This document shows positions 25,182 to 33,640 of a stretch of 64,000 bases of DNA, one piece after another. The stretch is taken from assembly GCF_024124545.1 (NCBI RefSeq), contig NZ_JAMXSF010000012.1, positions 1 through 64,000 of the forward strand. Direction: 5' to 3'. Position numbers and translations under genes: made by a program. The first letter of the stretch is position 1. Every line of letters starts with the position of its first letter. The DNA is from Pseudoalteromonas sp. XMcav2-N. Its GTDB lineage: Bacteria; Pseudomonadota; Gammaproteobacteria; Enterobacterales; Alteromonadaceae. Below the pieces are notes generated by a model, which ran no database searches, was not told where the DNA came from, and was given only the letters and a program-made list of their open reading frames with translations.

Positions 25182-25431
25182 TTTATCGAGCACTACAATT
25201 TGAAAATGGCCCTATAGCTCAGTTGGGCGAAACAAGACCGAAGCACCGCTTCGCAGCTTGTTGAGGTGGAGGCAGGACGCCGACAGGACCTCGCTTCATG
25301 GATGAATTTATTGAGCACTACAATTTGGAAATGGCCCTATAGCTCAGTTGGGCGAAACAAGACCGAAGCGCCGCTTCGCAGCTTGTTGAGGTGGAGGCAG
25401 GACGCCGACAGGACCTCGCTTCATGGACGAA
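25182..25431 (+). repeat. Two 125-bp tandem repeats, each with a truncated tRNA 5' end and two hairpins
   Basis: The copies at 25182-25306 and 25307-25431 differ at only 4 of 125 positions, all transitions. Each holds a 26-nt flank, then GGCCCTATAGCTCAGTTGG, the first 19 nt of the adjacent tRNA. Instead of the rest of the tRNA comes a nested hairpin (25231-25262: AACAAG/CTTGTT outside, GAAGC/GCTTC inside) and a second one (25263-25292: GAGGT/ACCTC outside, GGC/GCC inside). A third partial copy of the flank runs into the genuine tRNA at 25458. No tRNA anticodon or T arm exists in the two units. Confidence 0.95.
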
Positions 25432-25457
25432 TTTATTGAGCACTACAATTTGAAAAT

Positions 25458-25534
25458 GGCCCTATAGCTCAGTTGGTTAGAGCACCCGACTCATAATCGG
25501 TAGGTCCCTGGTTCAAGTCCAGGTGGGGCCACCA
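25458..25534 (+). tRNA. tRNA with CAU anticodon, probably tRNA-Ile2 (lysidine type)
   Basis: A complete 77-nt cloverleaf starting GGCCCTATAGCTCAGTTGG, anticodon loop CTCATAA (anticodon CAU), T arm CCTGG/CCAGG, ending GGGGCCACCA with encoded CCA. The GGCCC/GGGCC acceptor stem and GGTTCAAGTCCAG T arm look more like E. coli tRNA-Ile2 (ileX), whose C34 TilS modifies to lysidine, than elongator tRNA-Met, and it is not the initiator. The Ile2/Met decision needs an identity-element model. Confidence 0.93.
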
Positions 25535-25689
25535 TTTTCACCTCCTTTAGTACTTTTATGTATCAATTCTCGTCATTAAACCTGATGACTTTTATTATTC
25601 TCAACTAGTCTACCTTAGAACCAAAAACCTTAGCGCCCCACTCCGGTTCCAAGTATCCTAACACTTCCGCATATCAAAGGATTTATTTC

Positions 25690-26265
25690 ATGCCCAATCA
25701 AATGTTTACCGATGTCGAGCTTCGCATTATGTCAATTCATGTTAAATCGCAGGGCTTCGTCGACAAGTTACTCAGCGAAAGTAAGTTTGAAATTAAGGTA
25801 TTTAGTGCCGTAAGTGACGGGGTAGCAGACCATGCATTTAATATGGAGCTGAACGTGATGCCGGTCAGCGAAGGCGGTACCATTAGCTTTGGCCCTGCGG
25901 GTTACACGATTTACCGTAATCGTGCCGGACAGATCCCGCGTTTTCTTGATGCCCATATTGCCGTCTTAGAAGATGACAGTGATATTCGCAGCACGGCCAA
26001 GCTGATGGCCCAGGTCCGAAAAACCGCAGCATTTGGCGAGCTCACCCGCACCGTCGTGGCTGCGGCGGCCAATCCTTTGTTTGCAGTCGGTATGAATGTG
26101 GCTGAAAGCCTGATGGATATTTCCATCGATGTGCTAAAGGACAATAAAGACGACCTGTGGCTGCGCCGTTTCTTCAGTTTTAACTACAATATTGAAGGTT
26201 ATGAGGGTGTTGCAGAGTTTGAGTCTGACGAAGTGAAAATAACGCTGCAACTCTTTACCGGATAG
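25690..26265 (+). CDS. Uncharacterised conserved-looking protein
   Basis: The 191-residue protein is not one I recognise. It has an AAAGGA Shine-Dalgarno, neither signal peptide nor clear membrane helix, and an alternating hydrophobic pattern suggesting a beta-rich first half (SEGGTISFGPAGYTIYRNRAGQ) and a more helical middle (LTRTVVAAAANPLFAVGMNVAESLMD, quoted as two pieces: LTRTVVAAAANPLFAV and GMNVAESLMD). It stands alone between the tRNA and a convergent deacylase gene whose stop is 8 bp away. Codon use looks like its neighbours, so it is probably a real gene. Confidence 0.7.
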   Translation: MPNQMFTDVELRIMSIHVKSQGFVDKLLSESKFEIKVFSAVSDGVADHAFNMELNVMPVSEGGTISFGPAGYTIYRNRAGQIPRFLDAHIAVLEDDSDIRSTAKLMAQVRKTAAFGELTRTVVAAAANPLFAVGMNVAESLMDISIDVLKDNKDDLWLRRFFSFNYNIEGYEGVAEFESDEVKITLQLFTG

Positions 26266-26273
26266 CGCCGCAA

Positions 26274-26768
26274 TCAGCTTTTCACGGCTATCACGACTCC
26301 CTGAGTCAGTGACACCAGCTTGGCTGCTGGCAGCGAGAATACCGCATTGGGTGTACCTGCCGCAGCCCACAGCGTCTCATATTGCAGTAAATCCTCATCA
26401 ATATAAGTGACAGGCTGGGTAAGGTGTCCGATAGGAGGTATGCCACCAATGGCAAATCCGGTGACCTCCCGGGTAAACTCTGCGTCGGCTTTTACCAGCT
26501 TCTCTCCCAGATGTTTGGCCACGACTTTTTCTTTTACTCGATTGCTGCCACTGACCAATAACAACACCGGCTTACCGCTTTCTTTGCCTTTAAATATCAG
26601 TGATTTTACAATTTGTCCGAGTTCACACCCTAAGGTGTGCGCAGAGTCTTCTGCAGTGCGGGTGCTGCCGGGTAACTCGACAACAGTAAACGCCCCGCCT
26701 GCCGCCGTAATGGCATCCTGAACCCGTTGAGCACTTCTGCTTAGTTTATCCGCTTCATGTCTGCTCAT
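26274..26768 (-). CDS. YbaK/EbsC-family aminoacyl-tRNA deacylase
   Basis: Proteins of this family hydrolyse mischarged tRNAs in trans (for example Cys-tRNA-Pro by E. coli YbaK) and resemble the editing domain of ProRS. The ATG at 26766-26768 has an AAGGAGC Shine-Dalgarno and gives 164 residues (E. coli YbaK 159); an open frame extends 47 codons upstream without family similarity. Visible are LGCELGQIVKSLIFK, the conserved lysine region KVVAKHLGEKLVKA, and the GGIPPIGH loop typical of the active site. The substrate tRNA is not known. Confidence 0.85.
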   Translation of the reverse strand: MSRHEADKLSRSAQRVQDAITAAGGAFTVVELPGSTRTAEDSAHTLGCELGQIVKSLIFKGKESGKPVLLLVSGSNRVKEKVVAKHLGEKLVKADAEFTREVTGFAIGGIPPIGHLTQPVTYIDEDLLQYETLWAAAGTPNAVFSLPAAKLVSLTQGVVIAVKS

Positions 26769-27048
26769 AGCCGCTCCTTGTTTTGACTTTGTTAGCTTCT
26801 TACCTACCCTAGCCAAAAATCGCAGCCAGGCCAAATACATTCCGTAATTAGTTATTGATTGTTTTTCACCTGACTGGTGTAACTTCTTTTTCCTATAATC
26901 CAAGATCACAACGAGTAATCAGTACTTTTCAACTACACTTACCTGTAGAAAGCTTCTAAAACGGGGTCCGAGTCTTGACAAGGGACAGCCCAGAGTCTCG
27001 ACTGCTCAGTCACAGGGCCAGGTGATAACACGAAAGAGAGATAGCCGC

Positions 27049-29547
27049 GTGACCAAACTGTACTCCATTGACCTCAAGCTATGGCTTACACTCAGTGCTT
27101 TTTTATTTGCCGCCCTGTTGGCGGTAGGCTTAGTGCAGGTCCATCATGATACCCAGCAAGAAAGTCTGCTGGCGATCACAGAGGCAAGGTTAAAACGCGA
27201 TCTCTCCGCGCTAAACCTAACGATGCAACATCAACTCTCCGGGTACGATCAAAATGAAATACGTAACACCTTGGTTGCGTATCAGCAGGGCCAGCAATAT
27301 GTCAACCTGGCATTGGTCGATGCAAAAGGCATGGTGCTATTTAGCAGTACAACCAGCCATGAAGGTCGGCACCACAACGATACCCCATTAGAACTTAAAC
27401 CAGAGGCCATCAGTCAACGGCTCAGTCCGCCATACATTATGGTTGAATACATTAAACATAAGCACCTGTATCAGGCCTATAGTACGTATGAACAACAAGG
27501 CGCATTGGCGGCTAATACCCCCCTTCCAGCACTCATTTATGCCGAATACTCCATTGCTGACCAGGCACAACAACTACTTGAATATACGCGAATGAAAACC
27601 CTGTCTATTCTGGCGATTGCGGCACTGCTCACTGCTTTGGTGCTGTATTTCACTCGGCTCTTCATTCATCGCCCGGTATCACAGCTAGTTGCGCTCAGTG
27701 AGCGACTGAGTAGTTTTGACTTCAGCGACACACTCGAGACACATGGCGCTGGCGAGTTTAAGCATCTGGCGGACAACCTCAACCACATGGCAAACAGTCT
27801 GCAAGTCGGCTGGCAGAAAACGCAACAAGCTGAGGCTGATGCCAGCCGCAAAACAGCGATCCTGGAGGGCATTTTCTCAGCCCTGCCTGACTTGTTTTTT
27901 ATCATTGATAAACAGGGCACTATTTTAGAGTATCACAGCGGACAGACAGACGACTTATACGTACCTGAAGCCCAATTTTTGGGACGTAAAATTGAGGAAT
28001 TTCTACCTGCCCAAACCTCGCGCCACTTTACTCGCGCAATTCAAAGTATTGAACAGCCTGGCCAGTTAACGCAACTTGAATATTCGCTGCCCTTTGAGGA
28101 CGGTAACCGTCACTTTGAAGCTCGCCTCAGTGCACTACCAGAGAGCGAGTCTTTGGTTATTGCAGTGCGCAACATCACAGACAAAAAACGCCAGGAAGAA
28201 ATCATCCTGCACCACGCTTTTTACGATACCCTGACTGACTTGCCTAATCGCTTTTTGGTGCTTGATCGCCTGCAGCAACTGATCCATGACGCCAAACGAG
28301 ACAAGTCACTGGTTGGTGTTGGTTTTATCGATCTGGATGACTTTAAAAAAGTGAATGACTCCATGGGACATGAAGTCGGTGACAAAGTCTTGATCCATTC
28401 GGCAAAGCGACTGCAGTCGGCTTTGCGAGAAAAAGACACCGTGGCGCGCCTCGGTGGCGATGAGTTCATCATCTTGCTGGGCGACTTGAAAAGCAACGCC
28501 GATATTCATCCCATCGCCAGTAAACTGGTTAAACTCTTTCACGCACCGTTTGATATCGACGGCCGTGCCTTCAATATTTCTCTGAGTCTGGGCATAGCCC
28601 TTTTTCCTCAGGATGCCGATACGCCCAACGATTTGCTGAGAAAGGCCGACTCTGCGATGTACAATGCTAAGCAACAGGGCCGCAATACCTATTGTTTATT
28701 CACTGAAAGCATGAGCAATACGCTGCAACGACGCCTGATGCTGGAAGAAAGCATGCAAGGTGCACTTGAGCGTGGAGAATTCGAGGTCTATTATCAGCCA
28801 CAGCTGGATCTCCAGGCGCGCAAAGTCGTTGGGGCTGAAGCGCTGCTTCGCTGGCACAGTGATAAGCTCGGCCCTATCTCTCCGGCTGAATTTATCCCCC
28901 TGGCGGAACAAAATGGGTTTATTATCGACTTGGGTAAGTTTGTTCTTAATTCAGCAGCCAAAGCCTTACAGCGAATACATACGCAATTTAATGCGTCATT
29001 GCGACTCGCGGTTAATCTGTCACCCCGCCAGTTTAATGACCCTGAACTACTCAGCCATGTTGAGCACTTAATAGAACGTTGTGCTTTACAACCTGGTACG
29101 CTTGAATTGGAGATCACAGAAGGTCTGCTATTAAACGGTGACAGCACGATCAGAGCCACACTGGATAAACTTCAGCAAATGGGGATTTTGATCTCAATGG
29201 ATGACTTCGGCACAGGCTACTCATCGTTGAACTATTTGCGTCAGTATCCGTTTGATGTGTTAAAAATTGACCAAAGCTTCATTGCCGACATGCACACGGG
29301 GAATGAATCGGCCTATCTGGTAAAAAATATCATCACTATGGCACATGGCATGGGCCTTAAAGTGATTGCCGAAGGGATTGAAGACCATGAACAGCTCACT
29401 CGACTGGTGGAGTTTAAGTGTAACATAGGTCAGGGCTACCTGATTGGACAGCCAATGCCTGAAGCCGCATTCCAGAACTGGCTTGAACACAACTTTACTC
29501 GACCGGAGAATATAATGAATAAATCCCTGTCGATACAAGACTATTAA
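27049..29547 (+). CDS. Membrane GGDEF-EAL protein with HAMP and PAS domains
   Basis: This predicted cyclic-di-GMP enzyme has a short N-terminus, a transmembrane helix at about residues 10-30, a periplasmic sensor of about 150 residues, a second helix near 185-200, a HAMP linker and a PAS domain (about 275-375). GGDEF (about 385-550) and EAL (about 565-815) domains follow. The cyclase motif GGDEF is intact, with an I-site REKD five residues before it. The EAL domain keeps EALLRW, NLSPRQF, EITEG, DDFGTGYSS, KIDQSF and AEGIED, so both activities look possible. The start is either GTG 27049 (chosen, GAGAG upstream) or GTG 27022. Confidence 0.92.
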   Translation: MTKLYSIDLKLWLTLSAFLFAALLAVGLVQVHHDTQQESLLAITEARLKRDLSALNLTMQHQLSGYDQNEIRNTLVAYQQGQQYVNLALVDAKGMVLFSSTTSHEGRHHNDTPLELKPEAISQRLSPPYIMVEYIKHKHLYQAYSTYEQQGALAANTPLPALIYAEYSIADQAQQLLEYTRMKTLSILAIAALLTALVLYFTRLFIHRPVSQLVALSERLSSFDFSDTLETHGAGEFKHLADNLNHMANSLQVGWQKTQQAEADASRKTAILEGIFSALPDLFFIIDKQGTILEYHSGQTDDLYVPEAQFLGRKIEEFLPAQTSRHFTRAIQSIEQPGQLTQLEYSLPFEDGNRHFEARLSALPESESLVIAVRNITDKKRQEEIILHHAFYDTLTDLPNRFLVLDRLQQLIHDAKRDKSLVGVGFIDLDDFKKVNDSMGHEVGDKVLIHSAKRLQSALREKDTVARLGGDEFIILLGDLKSNADIHPIASKLVKLFHAPFDIDGRAFNISLSLGIALFPQDADTPNDLLRKADSAMYNAKQQGRNTYCLFTESMSNTLQRRLMLEESMQGALERGEFEVYYQPQLDLQARKVVGAEALLRWHSDKLGPISPAEFIPLAEQNGFIIDLGKFVLNSAAKALQRIHTQFNASLRLAVNLSPRQFNDPELLSHVEHLIERCALQPGTLELEITEGLLLNGDSTIRATLDKLQQMGILISMDDFGTGYSSLNYLRQYPFDVLKIDQSFIADMHTGNESAYLVKNIITMAHGMGLKVIAEGIEDHEQLTRLVEFKCNIGQGYLIGQPMPEAAFQNWLEHNFTRPENIMNKSLSIQDY

Positions 29548-29590
29548 AAAGAATATGTTAGTATTGCATGGCAGTGTAAGGATTTAGAAC

Positions 29591-30025
29591 ATGAATATAG
29601 AACAACTGGTAAGTAAAGCTAAGCAAGTTTGTGATAATCGAGGGGCTCGATTTACCCCTATCCGAGAAAAAGTTTTCCGCTTACTCGCTGCTAAACAAGG
29701 CGGTGTAGGCGCCTATGATCTGCTAGAAGAGCTCAAGCTCACCGAGTCTGGAGCAAAGCCGGCAACGGTATACCGTGCTTTGGATTTTCTGTCAGAATTA
29801 GGATTTATTCATAAGATTGAAAGCACAAATGCATTTATGCTGTGCCATCACTTTGACTGTATTCACCCAGTGCAGTTATTGATCTGTGACTCCTGTGGTC
29901 ACGTACAAGAGCTGCATTCCAATGCCATTTCGCACGAGCTGAATAACCTGGCTGCAGAGCACGGCTTTCTTGTTAAAGCACAAACGATTGAAGCACACGG
30001 CCGTTGTGGAAAGTGTAATGAGTAG
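29591..30025 (+). CDS. zur: Zinc uptake regulator Zur (Fur family)
   Basis: Zur represses zinc uptake genes when zinc is plentiful. The 144-residue protein matches E. coli Zur closely in AYDLLEELK, KPATVYRALDFLSELGFIHK (winged helix recognition region), IESTNAFMLCHHFD and the structural zinc cysteines CDSCG and CGKC. It ends earlier than E. coli Zur (171 aa), lacking the His/Cys-rich tail, which is common outside the enterics. No znu genes are in the window. Confidence 0.9.
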   Translation: MNIEQLVSKAKQVCDNRGARFTPIREKVFRLLAAKQGGVGAYDLLEELKLTESGAKPATVYRALDFLSELGFIHKIESTNAFMLCHHFDCIHPVQLLICDSCGHVQELHSNAISHELNNLAAEHGFLVKAQTIEAHGRCGKCNE

Positions 30026-30097
30026 TGCAGCATAGTAAAAAGCCCACTACACTTAAACCAGCGTCCGTTACAACGTAGGAACCTAGGGAAGAAGCAT

Positions 30098-30565
30098 ATG
30101 AATGTAGAATTCATCAACCCTTTTTTATCGTCACTAATGAATGTACTGGCGACCATGGCACAAACAGAATTAACGCCAGGCAAACCAAAGATTAAAAAAG
30201 ATGAGGTGGCACGCGGTGATGTGTCTGGGTTGATTGGCATGGTAGGCCCACAAACCAAAGGCTCCTTTTCTATCAGTTTTGATGAAGGCCTGGCACTGAC
30301 TATCATGGAAAGAATGTTGGGTGAGCGCCCGGACAAAATCAATGAAGAAGTCACCGACATGGTCGGTGAAATCACCAACATGGTTACCGGTGGCGCAAAG
30401 AACCTGCTTGGCGAGAAGGGCTACGAGTTTGATATGGCCACGCCAATTGTGGTCTCCGGACCCGGACACACCATTACTCATAAATGCGAAGGCCCTAAAA
30501 TCATTATGCCCTTCACCTCAGCTGACGGGAATGCCAACATAGAGGTGAGCTTCGATAAGCTATGA
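30098..30565 (+). CDS. CheX-family chemotaxis phosphatase
   Basis: The 155-residue protein is a CheC/CheX-type domain, whose members dephosphorylate CheY or related response regulators. The diagnostic E-X-X-N motif occurs in [18 protein letters not shown] (near residue 90). It has one such motif, as CheX does, whereas CheC has two. No receptor, CheA or CheY gene is near, so the partner is unknown. Its stop overlaps the start of yjbQ by four bases (ATGA), implying translational coupling. Confidence 0.85.
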   Translation: MNVEFINPFLSSLMNVLATMAQTELTPGKPKIKKDEVARGDVSGLIGMVGPQTKGSFSISFDEGLALTIMERMLGERPDKINEEVTDMVGEITNMVTGGAKNLLGEKGYEFDMATPIVVSGPGHTITHKCEGPKIIMPFTSADGNANIEVSFDKL

Positions 30566-30993
30566 GCTGGCATCAAACACATATCACACTCAGGCCGCGT
30601 CAACGCGGCTTTCATTTAATTGATGATGAGGTACTTACACAGTTACCACAGCTAGGCTATTACAAAGTGGGATTGCTCCATTTGTTTATTCAGCACACTT
30701 CAGCCAGTCTCACCATCAATGAAAATGCCGATCCTACCGTTCGTATGGATATGGAAAGTCACTTCAACCACTTTGTACCCGAGCGACAAAGTTACTATCG
30801 TCATGATTATGAAGGAGACGACGACATGCCAGCCCATATCAAATCCAGTACACTGGGCTGTGAAGTGACGATCCCGGTTAGTCATGGGCGCTTACAATTA
30901 GGTACCTGGCAGGGGATTTACCTGGGGGAGCACAGAGACCATGCAAGTAGTCGCTCAATTGTCGCAACCTTACATGGCCAGCTTCTGGAATAA
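30562..30993 (+). CDS. yjbQ: YjbQ/UPF0047 family protein
   Basis: The 143-residue protein is a UPF0047 member. E. coli YjbQ has weak thiamin phosphate synthase activity in published work, though its true role is unsettled. Visible family features are [20 protein letters not shown], the Asp/Glu/His-rich [15 protein letters not shown] segment and the C-terminal [14 protein letters not shown]. It overlaps cheX by 4 bp. Its stop codon touches the stop codon of convergent alr with no base between them. Confidence 0.9.
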   Translation: MSWHQTHITLRPRQRGFHLIDDEVLTQLPQLGYYKVGLLHLFIQHTSASLTINENADPTVRMDMESHFNHFVPERQSYYRHDYEGDDDMPAHIKSSTLGCEVTIPVSHGRLQLGTWQGIYLGEHRDHASSRSIVATLHGQLLE

Positions 30994-32091
30994 CTAGCGT
31001 GATGAGTCTAACGGGGTGATGTAGTCATAGCTCACCCTGGGTGTGACATTGCAGAGTAATTCATAGGGGATAGTACCCGCACACGCCGCAACTTCTTCAA
31101 CCGGTAGAGCAGGCCCCCACATTTCAACCTGATCACCGACAGCCACCCCCTCCGGGTTAGTGCCTATGTCCACAGTGATCATGTCCATAGATACCGCACC
31201 AACAATGCCATAACGTTTCTTCCTGATCACCACAGGGGTGCCATTGCGCGCATTACGTGGGTAACCATCACCGTACCCCATCGCCACGACGGCCAGCTGA
31301 GTTTGTTTATTACTCTGCCAGCGACCGCCATACCCCACTTTTTCGCCCTCAGCGATGGTCTTGATGGCGATCACCCGGGTTGTTAGCCGCATCACAGGCT
31401 TGAGGCCATGCTCAGTGCCAACCTGGTTAAGCATGGGAGAAACCCCATACATCATTAGACCGGGGCGGATCCAGTCACCATGTGACTGAGGCCAGCCGAG
31501 TACCCCGGCGGAGTTGGCAAGACACTTCGCTTCAGGTTTACCCTCTATCAGACGCTCGAATGCTTTAATCTGGCGTTGCGTTTGCGTGCTATTTACATCA
31601 TCAGCGCAGGAAAAGTGCGTCATTAGTTTGATATTCGGGTCAACATTGTCACAGGCTTTTAGCCGCTGATAAAAGGTTTCGAACTGTTCAGGCTCGATGC
31701 CCAGCCTGTGCATGCCTGTATCGACTTTCAGCCACACAGACAGACGAGCACCCAACTGACTGGTTTCGATGGCCCTTAGCTGATTTTTATCATGAACAAT
31801 GGTTTCAAAGTTATTGGCAATCAGAATAGGCAAATCAGCACAATGAAAAAAGCCTTCCAGTAAAACGATCGGCTTGGTTAAACCACCGGCGCGCAGCGCC
31901 AATGCTTCATCAATACGAGCCACTGCAAAGGCATCTGCGTCATTGAGCTGCTGGGCAATTTTGACCAGACCATGGCCATAGGCGTTGGCCTTAAGCACAG
32001 CCATCACGCGGGCACCAGGCGCAAGTGCCTTGATCCGTTTTAAATTATAACTTAATGCCGCGAGGTTAATTTCGGCGGTTGCCAGGCGCAT
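30994..32091 (-). CDS. alr: Alanine racemase
   Basis: Alr is the PLP enzyme converting L-alanine to D-alanine for peptidoglycan. The 365-residue protein has the PLP lysine Lys34 in VLKANAYGHG and the catalytic tyrosine in VGYGGRW (about residue 255), with SMDMITVDIG further on. It lies 49 bp downstream of dnaB on the same strand, the usual dnaB-alr arrangement of gammaproteobacteria, and abuts convergent yjbQ without a visible terminator. Confidence 0.96.
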   Translation of the reverse strand: MRLATAEINLAALSYNLKRIKALAPGARVMAVLKANAYGHGLVKIAQQLNDADAFAVARIDEALALRAGGLTKPIVLLEGFFHCADLPILIANNFETIVHDKNQLRAIETSQLGARLSVWLKVDTGMHRLGIEPEQFETFYQRLKACDNVDPNIKLMTHFSCADDVNSTQTQRQIKAFERLIEGKPEAKCLANSAGVLGWPQSHGDWIRPGLMMYGVSPMLNQVGTEHGLKPVMRLTTRVIAIKTIAEGEKVGYGGRWQSNKQTQLAVVAMGYGDGYPRNARNGTPVVIRKKRYGIVGAVSMDMITVDIGTNPEGVAVGDQVEMWGPALPVEEVAACAGTIPYELLCNVTPRVSYDYITPLDSSR

Positions 32092-32140
32092 ACTTACTCC
32101 TAATTCAGGCTGCCGACTCAGTTAGAAAACAACAAATACT

Positions 32141-33520
32141 CTAATATTCGTCATCGACTGCAGGACCGGCATAATTGTCGAACCGAGAGAATTGCCCCTG
32201 GAAGGTTAACCTAACCTTACCAATCGGACCATTACGCTGTTTACCAATAATAATTTCCGCGACTCCCTTATCCGGACTGTCGTCGTTGTACACCTCATCA
32301 CGGTAAATAAACATGATCAAGTCGGCATCCTGCTCGATAGACCCCGATTCACGTAAGTCTGAGTTAACCGGGCGTTTATCAGCCCGTTGTTCCAGTGTCC
32401 GGTTAAGCTGTGATAAGGCTATCACCGGGCACTGAAGCTCTTTTGCCAGTGCCTTAAGTGAACGAGATATCTCTGCGATTTCTAAGGTCCGGTTGTCCGA
32501 TAAACTGGGCACTCGCATCAACTGCAAATAATCCACCATGATCATGCTAATACCACCATGATCCCGCGCGATCCGTCTAGCCCGTGAACGCACATCTGTC
32601 GGCGTCAGGCCTGAAGCATCATCAATGTACATCTGACCCTTTTCCATCAACAAACCCATGGTTGAGGATAACCGTGCCCAATCATCATCATCCAGCTGAC
32701 CAGTTCGCACTTTGGTCTGGTTAATACGCCCCAGTGAAGCCAACATCCTCATCATGATCTGTTCTGAGGGCATCTCCAGTGAATAGATAAGCACAGGCTT
32801 ATCCTGCGTCATCGCAGCATGCTCAGCAAGGTTCATTGCGAAAGTGGTTTTACCCATCGACGGACGTGCAGCGACTATGATCAGGTCTGAGGGTTGCAAG
32901 CCTGCGGTCATCTGGTCAAGATCAGAGTAACCCGTGCTCACCCCGGTTACACCATCTTGCGGCGACTGGTAAAGCTCTTCAATTTTATCGACGGTTTTTT
33001 CGAGAATGCTGTGAATGCTCTGTGGACCTTCGGTACTCTTGGTGCGCTGCTCGGCGATTTTGAATACTTTACTTTCTGCCAGATCCAATAATTCGTGACT
33101 ATCACGGCCTTCCGGATTAAACCCTGCCTCGGCAATTTCATTGGCGACCGAGATCATCTCACGGACCACTGCCCGTTCGCGAACGATACTGGCATAGGCA
33201 TCTATGTTCGCCGCACTGGGCGTATTTTTAGCAATTTCAGCCAGATAAGCAAAACCACCGACTGTGTCCAGTTGGTTGTTCTTTTCGAGGTTTTCCGAGA
33301 TAGTGATCAGGTCAATAGGCTGACTGGCCTCAACCAGCTTGCTCATTGCCTCGAATATCAGCTTGTGGGTGCGGGTGTAAAAGTCCTGCGCGACAACCAG
33401 TTCTGCAACCCTATCAAACGCCTGATTATCAAGCATGAGTCCACCTAACACAGACTGCTCTGCCTCGATAGAATGGGGGGGAACTTTCAGGGTATCGACT
33501 TGTTGATCAGGTTTCGCCAT
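32141..33520 (-). CDS. dnaB: Replicative DNA helicase DnaB
   Basis: DnaB is the hexameric 5'-3' helicase of the replication fork. The 459-residue protein has the N-terminal DnaG-interacting domain (VPPHSIEAEQSVLGGLMLDN), the linker, and the RecA-like domain with Walker A AARPSMGKTTFAM, Walker B ISMIMVDYLQLM and the arginine-finger region. No intein is present and the length is close to E. coli (471). Confidence 0.97.
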   Translation of the reverse strand: MAKPDQQVDTLKVPPHSIEAEQSVLGGLMLDNQAFDRVAELVVAQDFYTRTHKLIFEAMSKLVEASQPIDLITISENLEKNNQLDTVGGFAYLAEIAKNTPSAANIDAYASIVRERAVVREMISVANEIAEAGFNPEGRDSHELLDLAESKVFKIAEQRTKSTEGPQSIHSILEKTVDKIEELYQSPQDGVTGVSTGYSDLDQMTAGLQPSDLIIVAARPSMGKTTFAMNLAEHAAMTQDKPVLIYSLEMPSEQIMMRMLASLGRINQTKVRTGQLDDDDWARLSSTMGLLMEKGQMYIDDASGLTPTDVRSRARRIARDHGGISMIMVDYLQLMRVPSLSDNRTLEIAEISRSLKALAKELQCPVIALSQLNRTLEQRADKRPVNSDLRESGSIEQDADLIMFIYRDEVYNDDSPDKGVAEIIIGKQRNGPIGKVRLTFQGQFSRFDNYAGPAVDDEY

Positions 33521-33604
33521 ATCACTACAAACACTAAGGGACGGACCTGTTATTGTATACGCAATTGGGGTGGAAATGAATCTAGATTATCAGGCTAATA
33601 TTGA

Positions 33605-33639
33605 CTCAGGGACGCCCTCGCCGGGCGCCCCTCCTGAGT
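33605..33639 (-). terminator. Imperfect terminator-like inverted repeat after the DUF4097 gene
   Basis: On the minus strand CTCAGG pairs with CCTGAG, and inside it CGCCC pairs with GGGCG, giving a GC-rich hairpin directly after the stop codon of the DUF4097 gene. A T run is lacking, so termination is not assured. Confidence 0.45.
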
Positions 33640-33640
33640 A

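Noticed and set aside
25182-25534. Attachment site of an integrative element at the tRNA
   Set aside because: Integrases normally leave the 3' part of the tRNA as the direct repeat. Here the 5' part is repeated, and no integrase gene is nearby.
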